Part shown: piece after piece, positions 27,022 through 35,060 of the stretch
Layout of the letters: each line of letters starts with the position of its first letter
Numbering within the stretch: position 1 is the first letter of the stretch
Source of the DNA: Bacillus pumilus
GTDB taxonomy: Bacteria; Bacillota; Bacilli; Bacillales; Bacillaceae
Length of the DNA stretch: 64,000 nucleotides
NCBI RefSeq assembly: GCF_024498355.1
Contig: NZ_CP101833.1
Location: forward strand, 2,275,001-2,339,000
Direction of reading: 5' to 3'
Program-made: the position numbers and the translations under genes
The notes under the pieces: generated by a model
What the model was told of the DNA's origin: nothing
The model's input: the letters and a program-made list of their open reading frames with translations, nothing else
Database searches by the model: none

Positions 27022-28640
27022 ACCGTTGTCACTCCTTTCTTTGGCGTCAGATGTGCTACTGCGGCTTCTTCAATCGGGAGTCCCCCTTGATAGCGCTTTA
27101 AAAATTCCTCAAAGCCTTTGACATCGAGCGGATCGGGCTCGACCAGCTCTTCTGTTGTGCTTGCAAACACTTGATGTGTTAGAAAATCAGCCAACGTTTG
27201 CTGCTGATGATTGACCATATATGAAGCAAGGACAGCCATCCCAAACGCACCGCCTTCTCCGGCTGTTGAAACGACTGATACAGGTGTATCAAGCGCAGCA
27301 GCAACCATTTTTTGACCAACGAGCGGTGTTTTAAATAAACCACCATGTCCTAGTAAACGATCAATCACAACATGCTCATGTTCTTTTAAGCGGTCCATCC
27401 CTATTTTCATTGCACCAAATGCAGAGAAAAGGTGGGTACGCATGAAATTAGCGAGGTTAAAGCGGCTTTCAGCGGCCCTGACAAAAAGAGGCCTTCCTTC
27501 TGGCAATCTTGTAATATTTTCACCAGAATAATAGCCGTAGCTTAAGAGTCCGCCGCCATCACGGTCTGCTTCTAAGGCTTGCTGTAATAAGACTCCGTAT
27601 AACCTTTCTGACTCCACTGGCTGGCCCATTGCTTCAAATGCTTCACGAAATATATTCATCCAAGCGTTTAGGTCACTTGTACAGTTATTCGCATGAACCA
27701 TTGCTACTGGCAGTCCGTCTGGTGTCGTGACCATATCCACTTCTGGATACACACCTGTCAGATGCTGCTCTAACACAATCATGGCAAAAACAGAGGTCCC
27801 AACTGAAATATTTCCTGTTCGCCTTTCCACGCTGTTTGTCGCCACCATCCCCGTTCCCGCATCGCCTTCTGGCGGGCAAAATGGAATACCTGGCTGCAAA
27901 TGTTTGCCTTGATCTAAAATAGCTGCTCCTGCTACCGTTAACATGCCAGCCTCCTCGCCTGCTAAATAAACACGTGGCAGAAGGTGACGTAGATTCCACG
28001 GATAGCCTTTTTCTGCGATCAAGTCTTCAAATTGATGGAGCATTACTTCATTGTAATCCTTCGTTTGTTCATCGATTGGAAACATGCCTGACGCATCCCC
28101 AATGCCAATGGCCTGCTTTCCTGTTAACAGCCAGTGAATGTAACCTGATAGGGTGGTCATATATTCTAAGCGGGAAAGATGTTTTTCCTCTTCTAATATG
28201 GCTTGATACAAATGGGCAATGCTCCATCTTTCTGGAATATGAAATTGGAAGACATCCGTCAGTTTTTGACTCGCCTCAATGGTTGTTGCATTCCGCCATG
28301 TGCGGAACGGAACGAGGACCTCTCCTGTATGATCACATGCCACATAGCCATGCATCATCGCTGATACCCCAATTGAGCCAATGGTTTGAATGGTCACGCC
28401 ATACCTTTGCTCGACTTGCTCTTTCATCTCTCGGTACGCTACTTGAAGACCTGTAATGATATCGATTAAGTTGTACGTCCAAATTCCTTCCTGGAGAGAA
28501 CTTTCCCATTCAAATGTCCCTTGGGCAATTGGCTGAAACGCTTCATCTATTAAAATGGCTTTAATTCGTGTTGAACCAAATTCAATCCCTAAAGATGTCC
28601 GTCCTTCTTTTAAGGCTTTGATCGTCTCTTCATGATTCAT
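27015..28640 (-). CDS. araB: Ribulokinase
   Basis: Phosphorylates L-ribulose with ATP; FGGY carbohydrate kinase family. 541 aa. The N-terminal phosphate-binding loop is IEFGSTRIKAILID, the catalytic region contains PPEGDAGTGMVATNSV, and the C-terminal domain has RLLGHGGLFKTPLVGQKMVA. First gene of araB-araD-araA-symporter. The ATG follows GGAGGTGAACG. Confidence 0.95.
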   Translation of the reverse strand: MNHEETIKALKEGRTSLGIEFGSTRIKAILIDEAFQPIAQGTFEWESSLQEGIWTYNLIDIITGLQVAYREMKEQVEQRYGVTIQTIGSIGVSAMMHGYVACDHTGEVLVPFRTWRNATTIEASQKLTDVFQFHIPERWSIAHLYQAILEEEKHLSRLEYMTTLSGYIHWLLTGKQAIGIGDASGMFPIDEQTKDYNEVMLHQFEDLIAEKGYPWNLRHLLPRVYLAGEEAGMLTVAGAAILDQGKHLQPGIPFCPPEGDAGTGMVATNSVERRTGNISVGTSVFAMIVLEQHLTGVYPEVDMVTTPDGLPVAMVHANNCTSDLNAWMNIFREAFEAMGQPVESERLYGVLLQQALEADRDGGGLLSYGYYSGENITRLPEGRPLFVRAAESRFNLANFMRTHLFSAFGAMKIGMDRLKEHEHVVIDRLLGHGGLFKTPLVGQKMVAAALDTPVSVVSTAGEGGAFGMAVLASYMVNHQQQTLADFLTHQVFASTTEELVEPDPLDVKGFEEFLKRYQGGLPIEEAAVAHLTPKKGVTTVC

Positions 28641-28660
28641 TCTGCGTTCACCTCCATTGT

Positions 28661-28674
28661 TGATAGCGGTTTCA
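28661..28674. promoter_or_regulatory. Catabolite-responsive element (cre) in the araB leader
   Basis: On the minus strand TGAAACCGCTATCA matches the CcpA consensus TGWAANCGNTNWCA at every position. It lies downstream of the araB promoter and 20 bp before the start codon, so bound CcpA would act as a roadblock. Confidence 0.8.
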
Positions 28675-28716
28675 ATTTTAATTTTCTAGATTCATTGATT
28701 CTCTGTGCACATTCAC

Positions 28717-28745
28717 AATATAATATTTGTACGTACATATGTCAA
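28717..28745 (-). promoter_or_regulatory. araB sigma-A promoter
   Basis: TTGACA (28740-28745) and TATATT (28717-28722) on the minus strand with a 17 bp spacer. The spacer contains the first AraR box. Confidence 0.85.
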
Positions 28746-28771
28746 TATTAAATATAGTTGTACATACACAA
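28725..28771. promoter_or_regulatory. Two AraR operator boxes
   Basis: ATTTGTACGTACATAT (28725-28740) and AGTTGTACATACACAA (28756-28771) both fit the AraR palindrome ATTTGTACGTACAAAT. Their centres are 31 bp apart, about three helical turns, which allows cooperative binding. One box covers the araB promoter spacer. Confidence 0.82.
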
Positions 28772-28913
28772 CGTGACAAAAACCTGCACTTTTCTAAAGC
28801 TGAGACGACAGAAAGGGAAAGCGCCTGTTTTTGATTCGACAACCATGTTAAAATATGTCCATACAATTTCTTCTCAATCCGAGTAGATGATCAACTGAGA
28901 AAGAAGTGAAACG

Positions 28914-30014
28914 ATGAAAAAGAAGTACCAGATCATTATCGATGATATAAAAAGCAAAATACTTACAGGGGATTACCGGATCGGGGAACGTATTCCAACT
29001 GAATCAAGCCTGCAGGAGATGTATCAAGTGAGCAGGCATACGGTTCGAAAGGCCATCTTAGAATTGTCGAGCGAAGGATTTTTGCGAAGTGAGAAGGGTT
29101 CAGGCACATTTGTGACCAATCAATATCAAACAAAGCCTGCCGGACATGCGCATATGAAAACGATTGGGGTTATCACGACATACATATCCGATTACATTTT
29201 CCCTTCCATCATTCGAGGCATTGAAAGCCGATTAAACGAAGAGAACTATTCTTTGTTACTGGCGAGTACGAATAATGATGTAGAACAGGAGAAAAAAGCG
29301 CTAGAAATGATGCTGTCCTTTGGTGTGGACGGACTCATTGTCGAGCCGACGAAAAGTAATTTATATAATCCGAACATCTCGTACTACCTATCTTTTAAAG
29401 AACAGGATGTACCGCTCATTATGATCAATGCCTATTATGAGCAGTTAGAGGTTCCTTTTCTCTGTTTGGATGATGTCAAGTCCAGCTATCTAGCCACAAA
29501 AGAGCTGATCACGTCTGGACATAAGCAAATCGGGCTGATTTCAAAGACAGATGATTTACAGGGGAAATACCGGATGAAAGGTTATATTCAGGCACTTGGA
29601 GAAGCCAAGCTGAATTTCCTGCCTGAGCATGTGCTCTTTTTCGATACAGAATCGAAGCAGCATTTGGGGGATCATATCAAAACATTCTTAATCGCGCACC
29701 AGCATGAGCTGACCGCCCTCGTTTGCTATAACGATGAGGTTGGGTTAGAAGTGGCTAATGTATGCAGCGAAATCGGGCTATCCATTCCTGGTGATCTCTC
29801 GATTATTGGACAGGATAATTCGTACATTGCTCAAAAAAATGCCCATGTGAAGCTGACAACACTGACACATCCTCAGGAGCAAATGGGCCGAGATGCAGCA
29901 GACTGGATGATTAAAAAAGTACAAGAAAAAAAGAATCTGCCTGATCAAACCTTTTATGAGCCTGAACTCGTTCCTGGTGAAACGATCAAACAAATGAAGG
30001 CAAGAAAAAAATGA
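28914..30014 (+). CDS. araR: Arabinose operon repressor AraR
   Basis: 366 aa chimeric regulator. The N-terminal GntR-type winged helix (residues 1-70, YQVSRHTVRKAILELSSEGF) is fused to a LacI/GalR-type ligand-binding domain (from about residue 85, TIGVITTYISDYIFPSIIRG). Arabinose releases it from DNA. It diverges from araB, with the AraR boxes between them. Its own promoter is not clear by eye. Confidence 0.95.
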   Translation: MKKKYQIIIDDIKSKILTGDYRIGERIPTESSLQEMYQVSRHTVRKAILELSSEGFLRSEKGSGTFVTNQYQTKPAGHAHMKTIGVITTYISDYIFPSIIRGIESRLNEENYSLLLASTNNDVEQEKKALEMMLSFGVDGLIVEPTKSNLYNPNISYYLSFKEQDVPLIMINAYYEQLEVPFLCLDDVKSSYLATKELITSGHKQIGLISKTDDLQGKYRMKGYIQALGEAKLNFLPEHVLFFDTESKQHLGDHIKTFLIAHQHELTALVCYNDEVGLEVANVCSEIGLSIPGDLSIIGQDNSYIAQKNAHVKLTTLTHPQEQMGRDAADWMIKKVQEKKNLPDQTFYEPELVPGETIKQMKARKK

Positions 30015-30045
30015 GCCCTATCCTTCAAGAAGGCTCATTTTTTAT
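30011..30045. terminator. Terminator after araR
   Basis: ATGAGCC ... GGCTCAT arms with an inner CCTTCaaGAAGG, followed by six T; it overlaps the araR stop codon. Confidence 0.75.
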
Positions 30046-30049
30046 AGAT

Positions 30050-30775
30050 TTAGTCTTCTTTTTTTAGAGAAGGCACGGCACACACACCATCTGCACATGC
30101 TGCTTCAAATGAAGGGTCATCAGCTTTCTCAGCTTGAGCTGCTTCTTCTGTCCAAGCCGTTTCAAGTGCACGAAGGAAGGTATCGGCTGGCTGTGCACCT
30201 GCAACCGAATATTTGTCATTTATTAAGAAAAAAGGAACAGCAGAAATTCCGAGCTGTCTCGCTTCTTTTTCGTCTTTTCGTACATCATCAGCAAACGTTT
30301 GCTCATCTAAGACTTTCTGGACTTCTTTTTGATCAAGACCTGCTTTTTCTGCTATATCTAAAAGGGTTTTACGATCACCCACATGCTTTCCATCTGTAAA
30401 ATACGCTTGAAACAGCTCTCCCATCACAAGATCGCCTTTTCCCATTTGACCAGCATATTGCGCCAATCGATGGGCATCAAATGTGTTTGTTAAAACGAGC
30501 GGATCAAATTGAAAATCGATTCCTTTCTCCTTGCCGGCTTGCTTCACCTGCTCATTCATCGCCATTGCCTGGCTGCGGCTCATTCCATATTTTTTGACGA
30601 GCATATCATGTACATCATAATCGACTTCAACAGGTGCATGTGGATCGAGCTCAAAACTTTTAAACTCTACTTCTATCTGTTCCTTCTGCGGAAATTGCTC
30701 AAGCGCTGTTTCTAGCTGTTTTTTTCCTATATAACAAAAAGGACAGGCGATATCTGACCATATTTGTACTTTCAT
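30050..30775 (-). CDS. DsbA family oxidoreductase, FrnE-like
   Basis: 241 aa cytosolic thioredoxin-fold protein. The active-site motif CPFC is in IWSDIACPFCYIGK at the N-terminus. A helical insertion follows, then the cis-proline region SAVPFFLIN. An extra CADGVC motif lies near the C-terminus. The ATG at 30775 is favoured by spacing to GGAAGG; another ATG lies six bases earlier. It probably handles disulfides or thiol adducts; the substrate is unknown. Confidence 0.9.
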   Translation of the reverse strand: MKVQIWSDIACPFCYIGKKQLETALEQFPQKEQIEVEFKSFELDPHAPVEVDYDVHDMLVKKYGMSRSQAMAMNEQVKQAGKEKGIDFQFDPLVLTNTFDAHRLAQYAGQMGKGDLVMGELFQAYFTDGKHVGDRKTLLDIAEKAGLDQKEVQKVLDEQTFADDVRKDEKEARQLGISAVPFFLINDKYSVAGAQPADTFLRALETAWTEEAAQAEKADDPSFEAACADGVCAVPSLKKED

Positions 30776-30887
30776 CTTCATCTTCCTTCCACTGCTTACG
30801 TTTTTTCTTTAAAGATGTAACTATTATAGTTACATTAAATCACTTATGTCAAGCCACATTCATTTTGTTCTACATTTATAAGAAAAA

Positions 30888-30918
30888 CGCCTTTCCTTCT
30901 AATAGAGGAAAGGCTTTA
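30888..30918 (-). terminator. Terminator after hxlB
   Basis: GCCTTTCCT / AGGAAAGGC hairpin followed on the minus strand by GTTTTTCTT. Confidence 0.7.
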
Positions 30919-30925
30919 AAAGTCA

Positions 30926-31483
30926 CTATTCTAAATTTGCATGGTGTCCGTACATTGTATGTGTGTCGAGCTCTTTCATTTCCATTAACCGCAAAATGAC
31001 CGCATCGTACATCAGAAGCAACGATTGCTCAAATAGCGAGCCCATCGGCTGAATGGTATGATGGCTTCCTTCATGTTGATCCTTCGGCGCACCTGAGAGT
31101 AAGATGACTTCATCGGATAGATCAGCCATCGGTGATTCAGCTGAAAGCGTGAAAGACGCAACTCTTCCGCCAATCGCCCTTGCCTTTTTTGTGAGCACAA
31201 GCAATGTCTCTGTTCGACCAGAGCCAGTTCCGACAATCAAGAGATCCTCTTTTGTAAAGGAAGGCGTATTCGTTTCGCCGATGACATAGGCACGGATGCC
31301 AATATGAGTGAGTCTCATGGCAAATGATTTCCCCATCAAACCGGACCTGCCTGCCCCTGCCACAAAGACCTTTCGTGCAGCTAAAATGCTTGTGACAAGC
31401 CGATCTGCTTGTTCGTCTTGAATGGCTGACGAGGACTCAGAAAGCTCACTCAAAATGGCTTTCACATAGTCACTTGTGTTCAT
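30926..31483 (-). CDS. hxlB: 6-phospho-3-hexuloisomerase
   Basis: Converts hexulose 6-phosphate to fructose 6-phosphate, the second step of ribulose monophosphate formaldehyde fixation. 185 aa SIS-domain protein with VFVAGAGRSGLMGKSFAMRL at residues 35-54 and a C-terminal QSLLLMYDAVILRLM. It overlaps hxlA by ATGA, so it is translationally coupled. Confidence 0.96.
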   Translation of the reverse strand: MNTSDYVKAILSELSESSSAIQDEQADRLVTSILAARKVFVAGAGRSGLMGKSFAMRLTHIGIRAYVIGETNTPSFTKEDLLIVGTGSGRTETLLVLTKKARAIGGRVASFTLSAESPMADLSDEVILLSGAPKDQHEGSHHTIQPMGSLFEQSLLLMYDAVILRLMEMKELDTHTMYGHHANLE

Positions 31484-32112
31484 GATTGCCAGATCAACTG
31501 CTTCATTTGTGCAGCCACTTCTGCTTTATTGTCCTGGCTTGCGATACCGCCGCCGACAATGATCAAATCAGGGTTTAATTTCACGACTTCAGATAAAGTA
31601 TCAAGCTTAATACCGCCTGCAATCGCTGTTTTCGCCTGTTTGACGACTTGTTTAATGGTCATGAGGTCAGCAAATGAGTTTTGACCAACCGCTTGCAGGT
31701 CATAGCCTGTGTGCACACAAATATAATCTACTCCAAGCTCATCCAGCTCTTTTGCACGGCCTGCGATATCTTTAATGCCAATCATATCGACTAAAATTTC
31801 TTTGCCTCTTGCTTTCGCTTCTTTCACCGCTCCTTGAATGGACATATCTTCTGCCGCTGCAAGAATGGTGACGATATCCGCTCCAGCTTCGGATGCCTGC
31901 TGCACTTCATAACCGGCAGCATCCATGATTTTCAGGTCAGCGAGTACACGTAAATTCGGAAACGCCTGTTTGACTTCTTTTACAGCACGCAAGCCTTCAT
32001 TGATCACAACAGGTGTCCCAATTTCGACCACATCAATGGATGCTTCTACTTCTTTGATCAGCTCAATCGCTTCCGGTATATTCACTAAATCTAATGCTAA
32101 TTGTAATTTCAT
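31480..32112 (-). CDS. hxlA: 3-hexulose-6-phosphate synthase
   Basis: Condenses formaldehyde with ribulose 5-phosphate. 210 aa, the B. subtilis length, starting MKLQLALDLVN. This orotidine-decarboxylase-superfamily barrel has VLADLKIMDAAGYE (catalytic Asp-Lys-x-x-Asp pattern) and AGGIKLDTL. The ATG at 32112 follows GGGAGTGAA. Expected to be induced by formaldehyde through HxlR. Confidence 0.96.
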   Translation of the reverse strand: MKLQLALDLVNIPEAIELIKEVEASIDVVEIGTPVVINEGLRAVKEVKQAFPNLRVLADLKIMDAAGYEVQQASEAGADIVTILAAAEDMSIQGAVKEAKARGKEILVDMIGIKDIAGRAKELDELGVDYICVHTGYDLQAVGQNSFADLMTIKQVVKQAKTAIAGGIKLDTLSEVVKLNPDLIIVGGGIASQDNKAEVAAQMKQLIWQS

Positions 32113-32183
32113 CAACTTTCACTCCCGTTTTTTCATCTCATCTTCAAGAGCTCCGCGGATGGTGCTTCTTGAACGATGAAATG

Positions 32184-32212
32184 AGTATAACAACAGGATT
32201 GAAGCAATCCAA
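32184..32212 (-). promoter_or_regulatory. hxlA promoter
   Basis: TTGGAT (32207-32212) and TATACT (32184-32189) on the minus strand with a 17 bp spacer; the leader is about 65 nt. Confidence 0.7.
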
Positions 32213-32246
32213 GTACGCACTTTTTTTTTACATACTATACTTTTTT
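32213..32246 (-). promoter_or_regulatory. Candidate HxlR activator sites
   Basis: Two imperfect direct repeats (TACGCAC then T run; TACTATAC then T run) offset by 20 bp lie immediately upstream of the hxlA -35 box. Upstream tandem sites just outside the promoter fit an activator such as HxlR. The exact HxlR consensus was not available to me. Confidence 0.45.
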
Positions 32247-32361
32247 GCATATGGTTACAAAAAAGATACTGTCTTTCGGCCAGTATCTCAGCTGTCACAT
32301 TCGCTCCGCTCCAGTACTCGTCCTTCCTAGACTGCAAAGGTTTTCTATCACGCTGAAAAGA

Positions 32362-32402
32362 AGACAAAGGGCTAAAATAAAGTTCATTTTAGCCCTTTGT
32401 CT
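32362..32402. terminator. Terminator hairpin after hxlR, copy 1 of a dispersed element
   Basis: Perfect 16-bp arms (GACAAAGGGCTAAAAT / ATTTTAGCCCTTTGTC) around a 7-nt loop, just downstream of hxlR on the minus strand. Almost the same 44-bp sequence recurs at 53788-53832. Confidence 0.75.
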
Positions 32403-32415
32403 ATCGTAGGTATTT

Positions 32416-32772
32416 CTATTTATCATCCTTTAAAAAATTGCTGTCGAGATATTGTTTTCCCCAATCATACATCGCCTCTAAAATCGGCATTAAGCTTTCT
32501 CCTAGTTCTGTGAGAGAATACTCAACCTTTGGAGGAACGACAGGATAAACCTCCCGATGCACAATGTGATCTTCCTCTAATTCTCTTAGCTGATTGACAA
32601 GCATTCTTTGCGTAATCCCAGGCATTAACGACTTTAGCTCACCAAATCGTTTTGTCCCTTCTCTGCCAAGGTGCCATAAAATCAGCATTTTCCACTTACC
32701 GCCGATAATATTCAGCGTCAGCTCTTTTTCGCAATTGAACACTTTATTTTCCATACGTGATGACAACAACAT
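32416..32772 (-). CDS. hxlR: HxlR transcriptional activator of hxlAB
   Basis: 118 aa winged-helix protein of the HxlR/DUF24 family: [20 protein letters not shown] followed by [20 protein letters not shown]. It keeps the Cys near the N-terminus (FNCEKE) that is the sensing residue in several family members. It lies upstream of hxlA in the same direction here, whereas it diverges from hxlAB in B. subtilis. The start is uncertain: ATG at 32772 is close to its ribosome binding site, and the TTG codons just after are alternatives. Confidence 0.9.
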   Translation of the reverse strand: MLLSSRMENKVFNCEKELTLNIIGGKWKMLILWHLGREGTKRFGELKSLMPGITQRMLVNQLRELEEDHIVHREVYPVVPPKVEYSLTELGESLMPILEAMYDWGKQYLDSNFLKDDK

Positions 32773-32847
32773 ACACTCCTTTGATTACAAACCATTTACG
32801 CATTATCATATACTGCGGCAAAAGGAATGCCTAGCATACGGTCTTCG

Positions 32848-33717
32848 TTATTGATTTTGTTTTTTGACAAAAGCCATTACAGTTCTTGTCATATCTTGCG
32901 CTTCTTTTGGCGCCCTGTCTGATCCAAACCATTTATTCAAGTCACTGTGGCTCAGCGAATGAACCCGAAAAACAAACCGAGCGCCTTTATCATGATTCAG
33001 TTTTTCAGCAAATCGGTACACCTCTGGATTTTCCCAGCCTGTGACCAAAAAAACAGGCGGTACATTCGCTTGATTCATATAAGTGACAGGTGATGCCTTT
33101 GTCCAGTTCTTCTCTTGTTTGCCAAATACTTTTTTATACGATGGAATGGCTTGTATAAATTGATTGAGGTTTAAAGGACCATCTAAAATCACGATGGAAT
33201 TGATCGTTTTTGGCGACAGCCCCACACGTTTTAAGTAGGTCGAATCTGTGGCAACCAATGCCGTCAAATGACCGCCCGCTGAGTGACCCATGACATTAAT
33301 TTTTGATGAATCGATTTGATATTCATCCGCATGATCCTTGACCCATTTAATAGCGTTTGCCGTATCATCTGCCATCTGCTCATAGTTGGCATTAGGGTGA
33401 AGCCTGTAATTCATTGAAACAAACACATACCCTTGACCTGTAAAATAATCAGCCTTTGAAGCGACTCTATTCTTATCGCCGCCTGTCCATCCGCCGCCAT
33501 GGAGATAGATCATCACTGGATGCTTCTTCTTTTTGTCTTCATCTTTGCCCTTCGGCATATACATATCGAGTGTTTGCTGTTTGTTTTGTGTGTCTGCATA
33601 ATGGATGTTTGTCGTCGGCTTAGGCTGGTTTAAACGGAACACAAAGAATGCGCAAACCAATAAGCCAGCGATGACCGCCGCAAATAAGAGCCATTTCAAG
33701 ATTCGATTCAATGTCAT
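32848..33717 (-). CDS. Membrane-anchored alpha/beta hydrolase (esterase)
   Basis: 289 aa with one N-terminal membrane helix, so the catalytic domain is probably outside the cell. The oxyanion-hole motif is YLHGGGWTGGDK, the nucleophile elbow is GHSAGGH, and a C-terminal SLSHSDLN supplies the likely catalytic His. It resembles BD-FAE/hormone-sensitive-lipase-type esterases. The substrate is unknown. Confidence 0.88.
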   Translation of the reverse strand: MTLNRILKWLLFAAVIAGLLVCAFFVFRLNQPKPTTNIHYADTQNKQQTLDMYMPKGKDEDKKKKHPVMIYLHGGGWTGGDKNRVASKADYFTGQGYVFVSMNYRLHPNANYEQMADDTANAIKWVKDHADEYQIDSSKINVMGHSAGGHLTALVATDSTYLKRVGLSPKTINSIVILDGPLNLNQFIQAIPSYKKVFGKQEKNWTKASPVTYMNQANVPPVFLVTGWENPEVYRFAEKLNHDKGARFVFRVHSLSHSDLNKWFGSDRAPKEAQDMTRTVMAFVKKQNQ

Positions 33718-33796
33718 TGCACCTTTCTATGTTGGGATGGGGAAGTATGAGTAGCAGATATGTAGGGAAACTAGCAAGATTCATTCGATACTAAAT

Positions 33797-33946
33797 TCAT
33801 ATGGGATGTGCACGAGCAAAACAATTGGTCAAGTCGTCATATTCATTATACTCCTTAAAGTAGTGAAATTCATTGATTTGCTTTAGATGGTTGATATCGA
33901 AATCAGGGAATTGCTTCTGGATTTTTTCATCTAAAAACCATGTCAT
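33797..33946 (-). CDS. Small protein of the immunity-like cluster
   Basis: 49 aa from the ATG at 33946, preceded by TTGGAGGAC. Sequence MTWFLDEKIQKQFPDFDINH then LKQINEFHYFKEYNEYDDLT. Acidic, no membrane segment, not recognised. It may be the truncated N-terminus of a larger immunity-type protein. Lies 19 bp after a YxiJ-like gene. Confidence 0.45.
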   Translation of the reverse strand: MTWFLDEKIQKQFPDFDINHLKQINEFHYFKEYNEYDDLTNCFARAHPI

Positions 33947-33965
33947 TGTTTGTCCTCCAAGAGAA

Positions 33966-34313
33966 TTATTGTATAAATGCAATGATTCGTTTTCTTGTTT
34001 CTTCATGGTACTGGATATAGGAATGTAATAAAGGATACGATTCAAGGATATGTTGATATGTTTTGATTTGTGGATATTGCTCTTCAAATGACTGACGTAG
34101 CACGTTTAACTGTTTTTTTGGTATTCGTTTATTATCGATCACATAACTTAAGCTGCCTGTCACAAGTGTGAAAAACATATAAAAATCTCCGGAGTACATT
34201 CTGGTTTCTTCCTCAAAAGAGGCGATATCATCTGGATAAGCGGAATGAAATAAGTATTGATAGCGCTGCTTCAAATCATTGATTAAGCCTTGTTTATCTT
34301 GGCTGAACTTCAT
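33966..34313 (-). CDS. YxiJ-like protein
   Basis: 115 aa, cytosolic, helical. The core GDFYMFFTLVTGSLSYVIDN, then IPKKQLNVLRQSFEEQYPQ, and a terminal ETRKRIIAF fit what I recall of Bacillus YxiJ proteins, which sit among toxin/immunity genes. A function as immunity protein is inference. GGGGAAAG precedes the ATG. Confidence 0.55.
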   Translation of the reverse strand: MKFSQDKQGLINDLKQRYQYLFHSAYPDDIASFEEETRMYSGDFYMFFTLVTGSLSYVIDNKRIPKKQLNVLRQSFEEQYPQIKTYQHILESYPLLHSYIQYHEETRKRIIAFIQ

Positions 34314-34352
34314 GGATCTTTCCCCTTTCTCTCATTGTTTTTAAATTCTCAT

Positions 34353-34478
34353 CTAGACTTTTATGTTAAATAGAAAATTTGCATTTACATCAAATTCTTC
34401 AAGTAGTTCATTGTTCAAGTGCCATATCTCATGAGGATGGTAGCTACATTCGCCCCATCTTTCTAAACTACTAAACAT
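34353..34478 (-). CDS. Very small protein or gene fragment in the immunity-like cluster
   Basis: 41 aa starting MFSSLERWGECSYHPHEIWH and ending NANFLFNIKV, with AGGAG upstream of the ATG at 34478. No membrane segment. It could be a remnant of a longer gene; not recognised. Confidence 0.4.
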   Translation of the reverse strand: MFSSLERWGECSYHPHEIWHLNNELLEEFDVNANFLFNIKV

Positions 34479-34504
34479 CTCATTCAATCTCCTAACGAAT
34501 CATG

Positions 34505-34975
34505 TCACGGAGTTTGTAAATATTCTTCAAATGAAATAAAGTCCGCTTTTTTTCGAAATTCACTTAAGATTTTCTGATCTCCTGTAAAAATAATATCTGT
34601 CGAATCAAAAAAACCGATTTCAAACACAGCTTGAGGAATAACGGGTGTATAATTTACGTTCCAATATTGTTCATTATCTTCAATTTGAGGTATTGAGTTG
34701 ATATTCAAATGATGTACATGACGAGGCAATGCGGTCAAAACAGCGAATATAAATGAATAACAATAGTCTTTTAAGAATTTTTTGAAATGTTCACCCTTTA
34801 GAAATAAAAAATCCGTATAATCCGGCATTACTTCTGAATGGAATTGATTTTGTCGATCATGAAGCATTGTGAGTGTCACATCGCTTATGACCCAGTTATA
34901 CTCTTCTACGTTTAAATTGATTTTCTTTATTAATTCATTTGCTTGAAATAAATCTTCAGCTAATACGATTCTCAT
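34505..34975 (-). CDS. Uncharacterised immunity-like protein
   Basis: 156 aa from the ATG at 34975 (GGAGAAAG upstream). N-terminus MRIVLAEDLFQANELIKKIN, then EYNWVISDVTLTM; C-terminus FDSTDIIFTGDQKILSEFRK. It looks similar to DUF2691-type proteins, but that is a weak recollection. Cytosolic and acidic, with low GC compared with core genes. Confidence 0.5.
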   Translation of the reverse strand: MRIVLAEDLFQANELIKKINLNVEEYNWVISDVTLTMLHDRQNQFHSEVMPDYTDFLFLKGEHFKKFLKDYCYSFIFAVLTALPRHVHHLNINSIPQIEDNEQYWNVNYTPVIPQAVFEIGFFDSTDIIFTGDQKILSEFRKKADFISFEEYLQTP

Positions 34976-35060
34976 ATACTTTCTCCATCTCATGAAATGA
35001 TAAATTTTAAAAATAGTGTAAATTCCCATAAATATGTGTTACCTTCTTCAGTAAAAATCT

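Noticed and set aside
27974..28456. 160-codon plus-strand frame inside araB
   Set aside because: Antisense to araB with no ribosome binding site; araB is intact and conserved.
32119..32367. 82-codon minus-strand frame upstream of hxlA
   Set aside because: It covers the hxlA promoter and activator-site region and lacks a ribosome binding site.
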